DNA of 64,000 nt, from NCBI RefSeq assembly GCF_002214185.1, contig NZ_CP022161.1, positions 2,293,767-2,357,766 on the forward strand, in the 5' to 3' direction. Both the position numbers and the translations under genes were made by a program. Below the pieces are notes generated by a model, which did not search any database, had not been told where the DNA came from, and saw only the letters and a list, made by a program, of their open reading frames with translations. The stretch comes from Streptomyces capitiformicae (GTDB lineage Bacteria; Actinomycetota; Actinomycetes; Streptomycetales; Streptomycetaceae). Each line of letters starts with the position of its first letter. Position 1 is the stretch's first letter. Shown one piece after another: positions 26,654-34,746 of the stretch.

Positions 26654-27991
26654 ATGACACAGGCTCCCGCGACGACCAAGGCCGCCCGGCGCCGGCACGA
26701 CCGAGAGATCATCACGCTGGCCGTTCCGGCCTTCGGCGCGCTCGTCTCCGAGCCCCTTTTCCTTATGGTCGACACCGCCGTCGTCGGCCACCTCGGCACC
26801 GCCCAACTGGCCGGTCTCGGTGTCGCTTCAGCACTCCTCGTCACCGCGGTCAGCGTCTTCGTCTTCCTGGCATACGCCACCACGGCTGCTGTCGCCCGAC
26901 AGGTCGGTGCAGGCGATCTGCGGGCTGCCATTCGTCAGGGCATGGACGGCATCTGGCTCGCTCTGCTCCTCGGCGTCCTCGTCATCGCGGTCGTCCTCCC
27001 CACAGCGCCTTCCTTGGTGGCCCTCTTTGGTTCCTCGGACACCGCAGCCCCTTATGCCACGACCTACTTGCGAATCTCGGCCCTCGGCATCCCGGCGATG
27101 CTCGTCGTCCTCGCCGCCACAGGTGTACTGCGCGGTCTCCAGGACACGAAGACCCCTTTGTACGTCGCCGTCGTGGGCTTCTTCGCCAACGGCGCCCTTA
27201 ACGTGGGCCTCGTCTACGGCGCCGACCTGGGCATCGCCGGATCCGCCTGGGGCACGGTCATCGCCCAGTGCGGCATGGCTGTCGCCTATCTCTGGGTCGT
27301 GATTCGCGGAGCACACAAGCACGGCGCTTCACTACGTCCGGACGCCGCCGGTATACGTGCCTCGGCTCAAGCCGGAGCGCCCCTGCTCATCCGGACGCTC
27401 TCCCTGCGAGCGATTCTGATGATCGCCACCGCGGTCGCCGCCCGTCTGGGAGACGAGAACATCGCCGCACACCAGATCATCCTCTCCCTGTGGAGCCTGC
27501 TTGCCTTCGCTCTGGACGCGATCGCCATAGCAGGACAGGCCATCATCGGCCGGTACCTGGGAGCGGGCGACGCTCAGGGAGCACGCGAGGCATGCCGCCG
27601 CATGGTGCAGTGGGGGATCGCCACGGGTGTCGTACTCGGACTTCTGGTGATCGCCACCCGCCCCCTGTTCATCCCACTCTTCACAGGCGACCCAGCGGTG
27701 CAGGAAGCAGCGCTGCCCGCCCTGATCGTGGTGGCACTCGCCCAGCCGATCTCCGGGATCGTGTTCGTACTCGACGGCGTACTGATGGGCGCGGGAGACG
27801 GCCCCTATCTGGCCCGGGCAATGATGTTGACCTTGGCGGTCTTCGTCCCTGCAGCTCTGCTCGTCCCTGCCCTCGGCGGCGATCTGACGGCCCTCTGGGC
27901 CGCCATGACGCTGATGATGGCGACTCGCATGCTGACCCTGTGGCTGCGCTCCCGCTCCGGTCGCTGGATCGTCACCGGAGCGACGCGCTGA
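26654..27991 (+). CDS. MATE-family multidrug/Na+ antiporter
   Basis: 445 residues, about 12 TM segments in two homologous halves (EIITLAVPAFGALVSEPLFLMVDTA begins the first; APLLIRTLSLRAILMIATAVAA the second). MATE proteins export drugs or metabolites using Na+ or H+ gradients. ATG at 26654; a GTG two codons earlier is possible. A -10-like TAGATT only seven bases upstream suggests a leaderless mRNA. Two parS sites follow the stop. Confidence 0.92.
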   Translation: MTQAPATTKAARRRHDREIITLAVPAFGALVSEPLFLMVDTAVVGHLGTAQLAGLGVASALLVTAVSVFVFLAYATTAAVARQVGAGDLRAAIRQGMDGIWLALLLGVLVIAVVLPTAPSLVALFGSSDTAAPYATTYLRISALGIPAMLVVLAATGVLRGLQDTKTPLYVAVVGFFANGALNVGLVYGADLGIAGSAWGTVIAQCGMAVAYLWVVIRGAHKHGASLRPDAAGIRASAQAGAPLLIRTLSLRAILMIATAVAARLGDENIAAHQIILSLWSLLAFALDAIAIAGQAIIGRYLGAGDAQGAREACRRMVQWGIATGVVLGLLVIATRPLFIPLFTGDPAVQEAALPALIVVALAQPISGIVFVLDGVLMGAGDGPYLARAMMLTLAVFVPAALLVPALGGDLTALWAAMTLMMATRMLTLWLRSRSGRWIVTGATR

Positions 27992-28004
27992 AAAGCCCAG
28001 CCTC

Positions 28005-28018
28005 GTTTCACGTGAAAC
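28005..28018. promoter_or_regulatory. parS site (first of a close pair)
   Basis: Exact GTTTCACGTGAAAC, 14 bases after the MATE stop; the second copy starts 29 bases further on. Confidence 0.9.
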
Positions 28019-28033
28019 ATCGCCCTTCGCTCT

Positions 28034-28047
28034 GTTTCACGTGAAAC
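28034..28047. promoter_or_regulatory. parS site (second of a close pair)
   Basis: Exact GTTTCACGTGAAAC between the MATE gene and the terminator of the rpsF operon. Confidence 0.9.
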
Positions 28048-28105
28048 AGTCACTCCGCAGGTATCCGGCCTGAATTACCTACGGCGGGGAGCCCGAGAAA
28101 AGCAT

Positions 28106-28139
28106 GTGGGGCCGCACCCTTCACAGGGTGCGGCCCCAC
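28106..28139 (-). terminator. intrinsic terminator of the rpsF-ssb-rpsR-rplI operon
   Basis: A perfect 15-bp stem GTGGGGCCGCACCCT and complement with a TCAC tetraloop region, followed on the minus strand by ATGCTTTTCTC, a short T tract. It starts 22 bases after the rplI stop. Confidence 0.88.
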
Positions 28140-28161
28140 GCTGCTTCAGCGAGCGCGACGC

Positions 28162-28608
28162 TTAGGCCGCGACAACCTCGATGTTGACCTTGGCGGCAAC
28201 CTCGGGGTGCAGACGCACGGACGTCTCGTGAGCGCCCAGCGTCTTGATCGGAGCAGACAGCTCGATGCGGCGCTTGTCGACCTCGGGGCCACCGGAGGCC
28301 TTGATCGCGGAAGCGATGTCGGCCGGGGTGACGGAACCGAAGAGACGACCGGCGTCGCCGGAGCGGACGGCCAGGCGGACCTTGACGGCCTCAAGCTGAC
28401 CCTTGACCTGGTTGGCCTGCTCGATGGTCTGGATCTCGTGGATCTTGCGAGCACGACGGATCTGCTCGACGTCCTTCTCGCCACCCTTGGTCCAGCGGAT
28501 CGCGAACTTCCGCGGGATCAGGTAGTTGCGAGCGTAACCGTCCTTGACGTCGACGACGTCGCCGGCGGCACCGAGGCCAGAGACCTCGTGGGTGAGGATG
28601 ATCTTCAT
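28162..28608 (-). CDS. rplI: 50S ribosomal protein L9
   Basis: 148 residues, standard length. N-terminal rRNA-binding domain [20 protein letters not shown] with the signature [13 protein letters not shown], a long connecting helix, then the C-terminal domain ending VNIEVVAA. Last gene of the rpsF operon, 18 bases after rpsR. Confidence 0.97.
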   Translation of the reverse strand: MKIILTHEVSGLGAAGDVVDVKDGYARNYLIPRKFAIRWTKGGEKDVEQIRRARKIHEIQTIEQANQVKGQLEAVKVRLAVRSGDAGRLFGSVTPADIASAIKASGGPEVDKRRIELSAPIKTLGAHETSVRLHPEVAAKVNIEVVAA

Positions 28609-28626
28609 TAGTCGGTCACCCTTCCC

Positions 28627-28863
28627 TTAGCGCGCGGTGGACGTGTAGGGCAGCAGCGCCATCTCACGGCTGTTCTTGACGGCCGTGGCGACGTCACGCT
28701 GGTGCTGCGTGCAGTTGCCGGTCACGCGGCGGGCACGGATCTTGCCGCGGTCGGAAATGAACTTCCGCAGCATGTTCGTGTCCTTGTAGTCCACGTACGT
28801 GACCTTGTCCTTGCAGAAAGCGCAGACCTTCTTCTTCGGCTTGCGCACAGGCGGCTTCGCCAT
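28627..28863 (-). CDS. rpsR: 30S ribosomal protein S18
   Basis: 78 residues. [20 protein letters not shown] and [20 protein letters not shown] are the S18 signatures; the CXXC...C pattern marks a zinc-ribbon (C+) form. ATG at 28863. Located between ssb and rplI, as in most actinomycetes. Confidence 0.97.
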   Translation of the reverse strand: MAKPPVRKPKKKVCAFCKDKVTYVDYKDTNMLRKFISDRGKIRARRVTGNCTQHQRDVATAVKNSREMALLPYTSTAR

Positions 28864-28943
28864 GGTGTTTCTCCTGTGTGATCAAGAAGTTTGGGGTACG
28901 GCCCCGCCCTTGACCTCCAGGACCGTGATCGGCCCGAAGAGTC

Positions 28944-29522
28944 TTAGAAGGGGGGCTCGTCCGAGTAGCCGCCACCGCCGCCGGAGCTTCCGCCCCAGCC
29001 GCCGCCACCGCCCTGGTTGCCACCGGCGGGAGCACTGCTGGCCCACGGGTCGTCGGCGGGAGCGCCGCTCTGCTGACCGCCGCCGGGGCCTCCGCCCCAG
29101 CCGCCGCCACCCTGGCCGCCACCGCCACCGCCGCCGTAACCGCCCTGGCCACCGCGGCCGGCGGTCTTGGTGACCTTGGCCGTGGCGTTCTTCAAGCTGG
29201 CGCCGACTTCCTCGACGTCAAGCTCGTAGACCGTGCGCTTGACGCCCTCACGGTCCTCGTAGGACCGCTGCTTCAGCCGGCCCTGCACGATGACGCGCAT
29301 GCCTCGCTGGAGCGACTCGGCGACGTTCTCCGCCGCCTGACGCCAGACCGAGCAGGTCAGGAACAGGCTCTCGCCGTCCTTCCACTCGTTCGTCTGGCGG
29401 TCGAAAGTGCGGGGGGTGGACGCGACACGGAACTTCGCGACCGCCGCACCGGACGGGGTGAAGCGCAGCTCGGGGTCGTCGACAAGATTGCCGACGACCG
29501 TGATGACGGTCTCGCCTGCCAT
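28944..29522 (-). CDS. ssb: single-stranded DNA-binding protein
   Basis: 192 residues. N-terminal OB fold (1-110: [39 protein letters not shown]), then a long Gly/Gln/Trp-rich linker and the acidic tip SDEPPF that recruits partner proteins. Binds ssDNA during replication and repair. Lies in the rpsF operon; the Gly-rich linker is encoded by a highly repetitive GC stretch at about 28960-29150. Confidence 0.97.
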   Translation of the reverse strand: MAGETVITVVGNLVDDPELRFTPSGAAVAKFRVASTPRTFDRQTNEWKDGESLFLTCSVWRQAAENVAESLQRGMRVIVQGRLKQRSYEDREGVKRTVYELDVEEVGASLKNATAKVTKTAGRGGQGGYGGGGGGGQGGGGWGGGPGGGQQSGAPADDPWASSAPAGGNQGGGGGWGGSSGGGGGYSDEPPF

Positions 29523-29600
29523 GGGGGAACCTCTCGGCGGGTTTGCTGCTGGCTGCTTGGTGCTGCTACTCGGATCCCGGGATCAGCTGAGCGGAAGAGC

Positions 29601-29891
29601 TCAGTGGGTCTCGGGGCGGAGGACCTTGGTCCGGAGGACCGACTCGTTCAGGTTCATCTGGCGGTCGAGCTCCTTGACGACCGCAGGCTCGGCCTGCAGG
29701 TCGATGACCGAGTAGATGCCCTCAGGCTTCTTCTTGATCTCGTACGAGAGACGACGACGGCCCCAGGTGTCGACCTTCTCGACCTTTCCGTTGCCCTCAC
29801 GGACGACGGAGAGGAAGTTCTCGATCAGAGGGGCGACAGCGCGCTCCTCCAGATCGGGGTCGAGGATGACCATCACCTCGTAGTGACGCAT
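29601..29891 (-). CDS. rpsF: 30S ribosomal protein S6
   Basis: 96 residues. [17 protein letters not shown] start, [20 protein letters not shown] and [14 protein letters not shown] end. ATG at 29891 follows AAAGGAGGTGGG, so the long reading from 30059 is not used. First gene of the rpsF-ssb-rpsR-rplI operon; its promoter must lie in 29892-30155. Confidence 0.97.
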   Translation of the reverse strand: MRHYEVMVILDPDLEERAVAPLIENFLSVVREGNGKVEKVDTWGRRRLSYEIKKKPEGIYSVIDLQAEPAVVKELDRQMNLNESVLRTKVLRPETH

Positions 29892-30155
29892 GTGGAACCC
29901 ACCTCCTTTGGACTCAGCGGCCACGGTCGTTCCGTGGCAGGAGGGTTGTGATGCGTACGCAACGGTATCGGCCGCCACTGACAATCGGGGGTCCCGTCGG
30001 GGAATCCATGCCATGGCCTGGGCAGACACTGCTACAGACGGTACAGAGTACCCGCACACCCGCTTCCGGTTGAAATCCGGCCCTGGGGACCGTCAATCTG
30101 TACGCATCGGGTGTGTATGGCGCTACGATGCGCCGCCTTCCGCAGGAGGTGCCCT

Positions 30156-30470
30156 ATGGCACAGACATCGCGACCCAACATCGCCGGCTCTCTGCTCGCC
30201 ACCGACAACAAGCCCCACCCCGTGCAGGACACCCTGCTCGCCGTGACGCTCCTGCTCGGGGCGGTCTCCTTCATCACGGCGATGTTCGACCATCTGCACC
30301 TGCTCAGTTCCTGGACAGGGCTGGTGGGCATCCTCACCGGCGCGTACGGGCAGTTCATCTCGGAGACAACCCGTGAGCGCTTCGGACTGATCGTGGGTCT
30401 CGGTGCCTCGGCCGTCGGATTCTTCCTCGGCATGGCCCATGGAGGGCTCTTCGGCGGGGTCATCAGCTGA
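30156..30470 (+). CDS. small integral membrane protein
   Basis: 104 residues, unknown function. Three hydrophobic segments: TLLAVTLLLGAVSFITAMF, WTGLVGILTGAYGQFIS and FGLIVGLGASAVGFFLGMAH. ATG at 30156 with AGGAGGTG six bases upstream. Divergent from rpsF. A hairpin (30557-30590) follows about 90 bases after the stop. Confidence 0.82.
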   Translation: MAQTSRPNIAGSLLATDNKPHPVQDTLLAVTLLLGAVSFITAMFDHLHLLSSWTGLVGILTGAYGQFISETTRERFGLIVGLGASAVGFFLGMAHGGLFGGVIS

Positions 30471-30556
30471 CTCCGTACCAACTGCCGTACGGTCGGGGGA
30501 CGGTTCCTGTGGCGGGCCGTCGCCTTACATCGGACCAAGCGGCCGAATAACACCGT

Positions 30557-30590
30557 CTGGCGTCCCGGCCAGGTACCGGCCGGGCGCCAG
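30557..30590 (+). terminator. hairpin downstream of the small membrane protein gene
   Basis: CTGGCG(T)CCCGGCC pairs with GGCCGGGCGCCAG leaving one bulged T. It separates this gene from the femX-like gene. Confidence 0.5.
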
Positions 30591-30694
30591 GTTGCGTACG
30601 GCCATCCGGGGCGCTCGCAGGGCGCAGTAGGCTTCGGCGCGAGAGCCGGAGCCCCTGTACCCATGGGGACACACCAGCCCGAGGAGCACCCCGA

Positions 30695-31816
30695 ATGAGC
30701 CTGACCCTGAGGACGATCAGCCGAGAGCAGCATCTGGCGTACATCCAGAGCCTGCCCGCGGCGAGCCACATGCAGGTCCCGGCCTGGGCCGACGTCAAGG
30801 CAGAGTGGCGCTCCGAGAACCTCGGGTGGTTTGACGACAAGACCGGCGAGATGGTGGGCGCCGGCCTGGTGCTCTACCGCCAGCTGCCCAAGATCAAGCG
30901 CTATCTCGCCTACTTGCCCGAGGGCCCGGTCATCAATTGGTTCGCGCCGAACCTCACCGACTGGCTCGAGCCGATGCTCGCCCATCTGAAGCAGCAGGGT
31001 GCCTTCTCGGTGAAGATGGGGCCGCCGGTCATCATCCGGCGCTGGGAGGCCACGTCCATCAAGAAGGGCATCCAGGACCCGGACGTGAAGCGCCTGCGCG
31101 ACATCGAAGCGGACTTCATCGAGCCGCGTGCCTTCGAGGTCGCCGACAAGCTGCGCCGCATGGGCTGGCAGCAGGGCGAGGACGGCGGTGCCGGCTTCGG
31201 GGACGTCCAGCCCCGCTACGTCTACCAGGTGCCGCTCGCCAACCGCTCCCTGGAAGAGGTCCACAAGAACTTCAACCAGCTGTGGCGCCGGAACATCAAG
31301 AAGGCCGAGAAGGCAGGCGTCGAGGTCGTCCAGGGCGGCTACCACGACCTGGAGGAGTGGCAGCGGCTGTACGAGATCACGGCCGTGCGTGACCGCTTCC
31401 GGCCCCGCCCGCTGTCGTACTTCCAGCGCATGTGGACGGCCCTCAACACCGAGGACCCCAACCGCATGCGTCTCTACTTCGCCCGGCACGACGGCGTGAA
31501 CCTGTCCGCCGCGACGATGCTGGTCGTCGGTGGTCACGTCTGGTACTCGTACGGCGCTTCGGACAACATCGGCCGTGAGGTCCGGCCCTCGAACGCGATG
31601 CAGTGGCGCATGCTGCGCGATGCCTACGCTCTCGGCGCGACCGTCTACGACCTGCGCGGCATCTCCGACTCGCTGGACGAGACGGATCACCTCTTCGGCC
31701 TGATCCAGTTCAAGGTGGGCACGGGCGGGCAGGCCGCCGAATACCTCGGCGAATGGGACTTCCCGCTCAACAAGCTGCTCCACAAGGCGCTCGACATCTA
31801 CATGTCGCGCCGCTGA
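30695..31816 (+). CDS. femX: FemX-like lipid II glycyltransferase
   Basis: 373 residues of the FemAB/FemX tandem-GNAT family. Signatures: MQVPAWADVKAEWRSENLGWFDD, YLAYLPEGPVINW, NFNQLWRRNIKKAEKAGVEV and GTGGQAAEYLGEWDFPLNKLLHKALD. In Streptomyces this enzyme uses Gly-tRNA to add the interpeptide glycine to the LL-diaminopimelate residue of lipid II. ATG at 30695, GAGGAGCACCCCGA upstream. Likely cotranscribed with the alanine-racemase-like gene 65 bases downstream. Confidence 0.9.
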   Translation: MSLTLRTISREQHLAYIQSLPAASHMQVPAWADVKAEWRSENLGWFDDKTGEMVGAGLVLYRQLPKIKRYLAYLPEGPVINWFAPNLTDWLEPMLAHLKQQGAFSVKMGPPVIIRRWEATSIKKGIQDPDVKRLRDIEADFIEPRAFEVADKLRRMGWQQGEDGGAGFGDVQPRYVYQVPLANRSLEEVHKNFNQLWRRNIKKAEKAGVEVVQGGYHDLEEWQRLYEITAVRDRFRPRPLSYFQRMWTALNTEDPNRMRLYFARHDGVNLSAATMLVVGGHVWYSYGASDNIGREVRPSNAMQWRMLRDAYALGATVYDLRGISDSLDETDHLFGLIQFKVGTGGQAAEYLGEWDFPLNKLLHKALDIYMSRR

Positions 31817-31881
31817 CGCCCCCGTTTTTGCTTCCATACCTCTGATACACCGCAGCCACGAGAAAGGTTCCGGGACCGGCC

Positions 31882-32913
31882 ATGGCGCTCACGCTCTACG
31901 TCGACACCACGCGCTGGCGGGCACACCACAAGCACGTTCAGGAGCAGTTCCCGGGACTCGTCCCCGTCTGCAAGGGCAACGGCTACGGCTTCGGGCACGA
32001 GAAGCTGGCGGAAGAGGCCACGCGCCTCGGGTCGGACGTCCTCGCCGTCGGCACCACCTACGAGGCTGCCCGGATCAAGGACTGGTTCAGCGGCGACCTG
32101 CTGGTGCTGACGCCCTACCGACGCGCTGAAGAGCCCGTACCCCTGCCCGACCGCGTCATCCGCTCCGTGTCGTCGGTCGACGGCGTGTACGGCCTCGTGG
32201 GCGCCCGCGTCGTCATCGAGGTCATGTCCTCGATGAAGCGGCACGGTGTCAGCGAGCAGGAGCTGCCCCAGCTCCACGCGGCCATAGAGAACGTGCGCCT
32301 GGAGGGCTTCGCCATCCATCTGCCGCTGGACCGCACCGACGGCTCGGACGCCGTCGAGGAGGTCATCGGCTGGATGGACCGTCTGCGCGCGGCCCGTCTC
32401 CCGCTGCACACCATGTTCGTCAGCCATCTCAAGTCCGAGGAACTCGTCCGCCTCCAGCAGCAGTTCCCGCAGACCCGCTTCCGGGCCCGTATCGGCACGC
32501 GGCTGTGGCTGGGGGACCACGAGGCGACCGAGTACCGCGGGGCGGTCCTGGACGTTACTCGGGTCGCGAAGGGCGACCGCTTCGGTTACCGGCAGCAGAA
32601 GGCGGCCTCGGACGGCTTCCTGGTGGTCGTGGCGGGCGGAACGTCGCATGGGGTGGGTCTGGAGGCTCCGAAGGCGATGCACGGCGTCATGCCGCGCGCC
32701 AAGGGCGTTGCACGGGCCGGCCTCGCGACGGTCAACCGGAACCTTTCTCCGTTCGTCTGGGGCGGCAAGCAGCGTTGGTTCGCCGAGCCGCCGCACATGC
32801 AGGTGTCGATCCTCTTCGTGCCCGCGGACGCCCCTGAGCCGAAGGTGGGCGAGGAATTGGTGGCCCATCTGCGGCACACGACCACACAGTTCGACCGCAT
32901 CGTCGACTGCTGA
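31882..32913 (+). CDS. alanine racemase-like PLP protein (fold type III)
   Basis: 343 residues. The N-terminal barrel has VCKGNGYGFGHEKLAEEA, with the lysine of CKGNGYGFG in the place of the PLP lysine (VKANAYGHG in Alr). HLPLDRTDG and RIGTRLWLGD follow. The C-terminal half (about 250-343) does not match the standard Alr beta-domain closely. Located after femX, so a role in wall precursor or amino-acid epimerisation is likely but not proven. ATG at 31882. Confidence 0.82.
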   Translation: MALTLYVDTTRWRAHHKHVQEQFPGLVPVCKGNGYGFGHEKLAEEATRLGSDVLAVGTTYEAARIKDWFSGDLLVLTPYRRAEEPVPLPDRVIRSVSSVDGVYGLVGARVVIEVMSSMKRHGVSEQELPQLHAAIENVRLEGFAIHLPLDRTDGSDAVEEVIGWMDRLRAARLPLHTMFVSHLKSEELVRLQQQFPQTRFRARIGTRLWLGDHEATEYRGAVLDVTRVAKGDRFGYRQQKAASDGFLVVVAGGTSHGVGLEAPKAMHGVMPRAKGVARAGLATVNRNLSPFVWGGKQRWFAEPPHMQVSILFVPADAPEPKVGEELVAHLRHTTTQFDRIVDC

Positions 32914-32976
32914 TCTCAGCCCCTCAGGGCACGCAGCGGCGCATCGGCGGGCGGGAGCGATCGCCCCGCACAACAT

Positions 32977-33014
32977 GGAAGGCCGTACACGGATAACCCC
33001 GTGTACGGCCTTCC
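32977..33014. terminator. bidirectional hairpin terminator
   Basis: GGAAGGCCGTACACGG with complement: a 16-bp perfect stem and six-base loop between the convergent alanine-racemase-like and GT87 genes. Confidence 0.8.
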
Positions 33015-33039
33015 GCGTCAGACCACGCGCCATGTTCGC

Positions 33040-34545
33040 TCAGGGCGAACTGTCTGCCGGATCCCGGCTGCCCCACTCCACAGGCGGCCCCTCGAAGTGC
33101 GCCTCGTGGCGCGGGGGACGGGCCGCGGCGCCGTACACATGGACGTCCTCCGCGCCGTCCAGCACACCGCCGGACGGATCGTCGTCACCGGCTCGGCGCA
33201 CCACGTCCCGTTCCGGCATGAAGATGTCGCGTACGACGACGACGCACAGGTACAGGGTTCCCAGCAGGTGGGCCACGATGGCGAACTGGTATCCCTCGGC
33301 GGGCAAACCCTTGTGGGCGTCCCCGCTCGTCGTGTACGCGAGGTACATCCAGATCCCCAGGTAGTACGCGACCTCGCACGCCTGCCAGATCAGGAAGTCA
33401 CGCCAGCGGGGCCGGGCCAGCGCGGCGAGCGGGACCAGCCAGAGCACGTACTGCGGCGAGTAGACCTTGTTGGTGAGGATGAAGGCAGCGACGATCAGGA
33501 AGGCCAACTGAGCGAAGCGGGGACGGCGCGGCGCGGTCAGCGTGAGCGCGGCGATACCGGCGCAGACCAGCAACATGGCGATCATCGCGTACGCGTTCGC
33601 CGTCTCGGCGGTGATCTGGATGTTCATCCGCTGCGAGATGACGAGGAAGAACGAGCCGAAGTCGACGCCGCGTTCCTGACTGAAGCGGTAGAACTTCGCC
33701 CACCCGTCCGGCGCCAGGAGCATCACGGGAAGGTTCACCGCGAGCCAGGCCCCGACGGCGCCGAGCAGCGCGATCCCGAACGCACGCAGCTTGCCCGCCC
33801 GCCAGCACAGTACGAGGAGCGGTCCGAGCAGCAGGAACGGGTAGAACTTGGCGGCGGTGGCGAGCCCGAGCAGCACACCGAAGGCAAGGGGACGCTGACG
33901 GGACCACATCAGCATCGCGGCGGCCAGCAGGGCCACGGCGAGCAGATCCCAGTTGATGGTGGCCGTGAGGGCGAAAGCGGGCGCCAGGGCCACCAGCAGG
34001 CCGTCCCAGGGCCGCCGCCGGTGGATGCGCGCGGCACAGACGGCGATGACCGCCGCGCACGCCATCAGCATCCCGGCGTTGACCACCCAGTACCACTGCT
34101 CTTGTTCCTGGATGCTGCCGCTGCCCGGGGTGAGCCACGCGGCGACCTCCATGAACACTCCGGTAAGCACCGGGTACTCGAGGTATTCCATGTCGCTGGT
34201 GTCGACAGGAATCTTGTCGAAGTACGGCACGAGGCCATCGGCGAAACCGCGCCCCTGGTAGAGGTGCGGGATGTCCGAGTAGCACGCGTGCGTGTACTGA
34301 GAGCTGGCACCGAAGAACCAAGCGCCGTCGTAGCAGGGCAGCTTCTGCACCATGCCGAGCGCGAACATGCCGATCGCCACGAGTGCGACGACCCGCACGG
34401 GGGTCCACCAGGACGACCCGAGCAGTGCCCGCCGCCCGATCGGGCCGCCGATCAGCTCACTGCCGGTCGCAGCGACCTCGTCCTCTTTGGTGGGACGCAC
34501 CGGCTCCGGCTCGTCCACGCTCATTCGCGTCGTCTCTGCACTGGG
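33040..34545 (-). CDS. membrane glycosyltransferase, GT87 (DUF2029) family
   Basis: About 501 residues, around 10-12 TM segments (ALVAIGMFALGMVQKL at the start, WYWVVNAGMLMACAAVIAVC, LAVALLAAAMLM). The acidic loop after TM1 (MEYLEYPVLTGVFME) resembles the catalytic Asp/Glu region of alpha-mannosyltransferases that use polyprenyl-phosphate sugars. Cell-envelope glycosylation is likely; the acceptor is unknown. ATG at 34545 is preferred over 34557. Two parS sites lie upstream. Confidence 0.82.
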   Translation of the reverse strand, partial: PSAETTRMSVDEPEPVRPTKEDEVAATGSELIGGPIGRRALLGSSWWTPVRVVALVAIGMFALGMVQKLPCYDGAWFFGASSQYTHACYSDIPHLYQGRGFADGLVPYFDKIPVDTSDMEYLEYPVLTGVFMEVAAWLTPGSGSIQEQEQWYWVVNAGMLMACAAVIAVCAARIHRRRPWDGLLVALAPAFALTATINWDLLAVALLAAAMLMWSRQRPLAFGVLLGLATAAKFYPFLLLGPLLVLCWRAGKLRAFGIALLGAVGAWLAVNLPVMLLAPDGWAKFYRFSQERGVDFGSFFLVISQRMNIQITAETANAYAMIAMLLVCAGIAALTLTAPRRPRFAQLAFLIVAAFILTNKVYSPQYVLWLVPLAALARPRWRDFLIWQACEVAYYLGIWMYLAYTTSGDAHKGLPAEGYQFAIVAHLLGTLYLCVVVVRDIFMPERDVVRRAGDDDPSGGVLDGAEDVHVYGAAARPPRHEAHFEGPPVEWGSRDPADSSP

Positions 34546-34620
34546 CATGCCGCACATCCTGCCGTACGCGCCTGGGAATACGCCGAGGACCGCTGCATCC
34601 CATGGCCGGGGACAGCCCGT

Positions 34621-34634
34621 GTTTCACGTGAAAC
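34621..34634. promoter_or_regulatory. parS site
   Basis: Exact GTTTCACGTGAAAC, upstream of the GT87 gene. Confidence 0.9.
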
Positions 34635-34674
34635 GCATCTCGACCACATCGCTCCCACCGCGGAGCGGACACGG

Positions 34675-34712
34675 CAAGGGCCACCGCACCCTGATGGGTG
34701 CGATGGCCCTTG
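34675..34712 (-). terminator. terminator of the PBP gene, abutting a parS site
   Basis: CAAGGGCCA-C-CGCACCC pairs with GGGTGCG-A-TGGCCCTTG; 16 pairs and one mismatch, loop TGAT. It is downstream of the PBP gene (minus). Its last base is the first base of the parS site at 34712-34725. Confidence 0.75.
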
Positions 34713-34725
34713 TTTCACGTGAAAC
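34712..34725. promoter_or_regulatory. parS site
   Basis: Exact GTTTCACGTGAAAC, between the PBP stop and its terminator hairpin. Confidence 0.9.
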
Positions 34726-34746
34726 ACCCTCTATGGGGGTGGCGTG

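Noticed and set aside
28944..29160. GC repeat in ssb as an independent repeat element
   Set aside because: It is the coding sequence of the Gly-rich linker; the repetition follows from the protein.
30032..31837. 601-residue minus-strand frame
   Set aside because: Antisense to femX; low-complexity translation typical of GC shadow frames.
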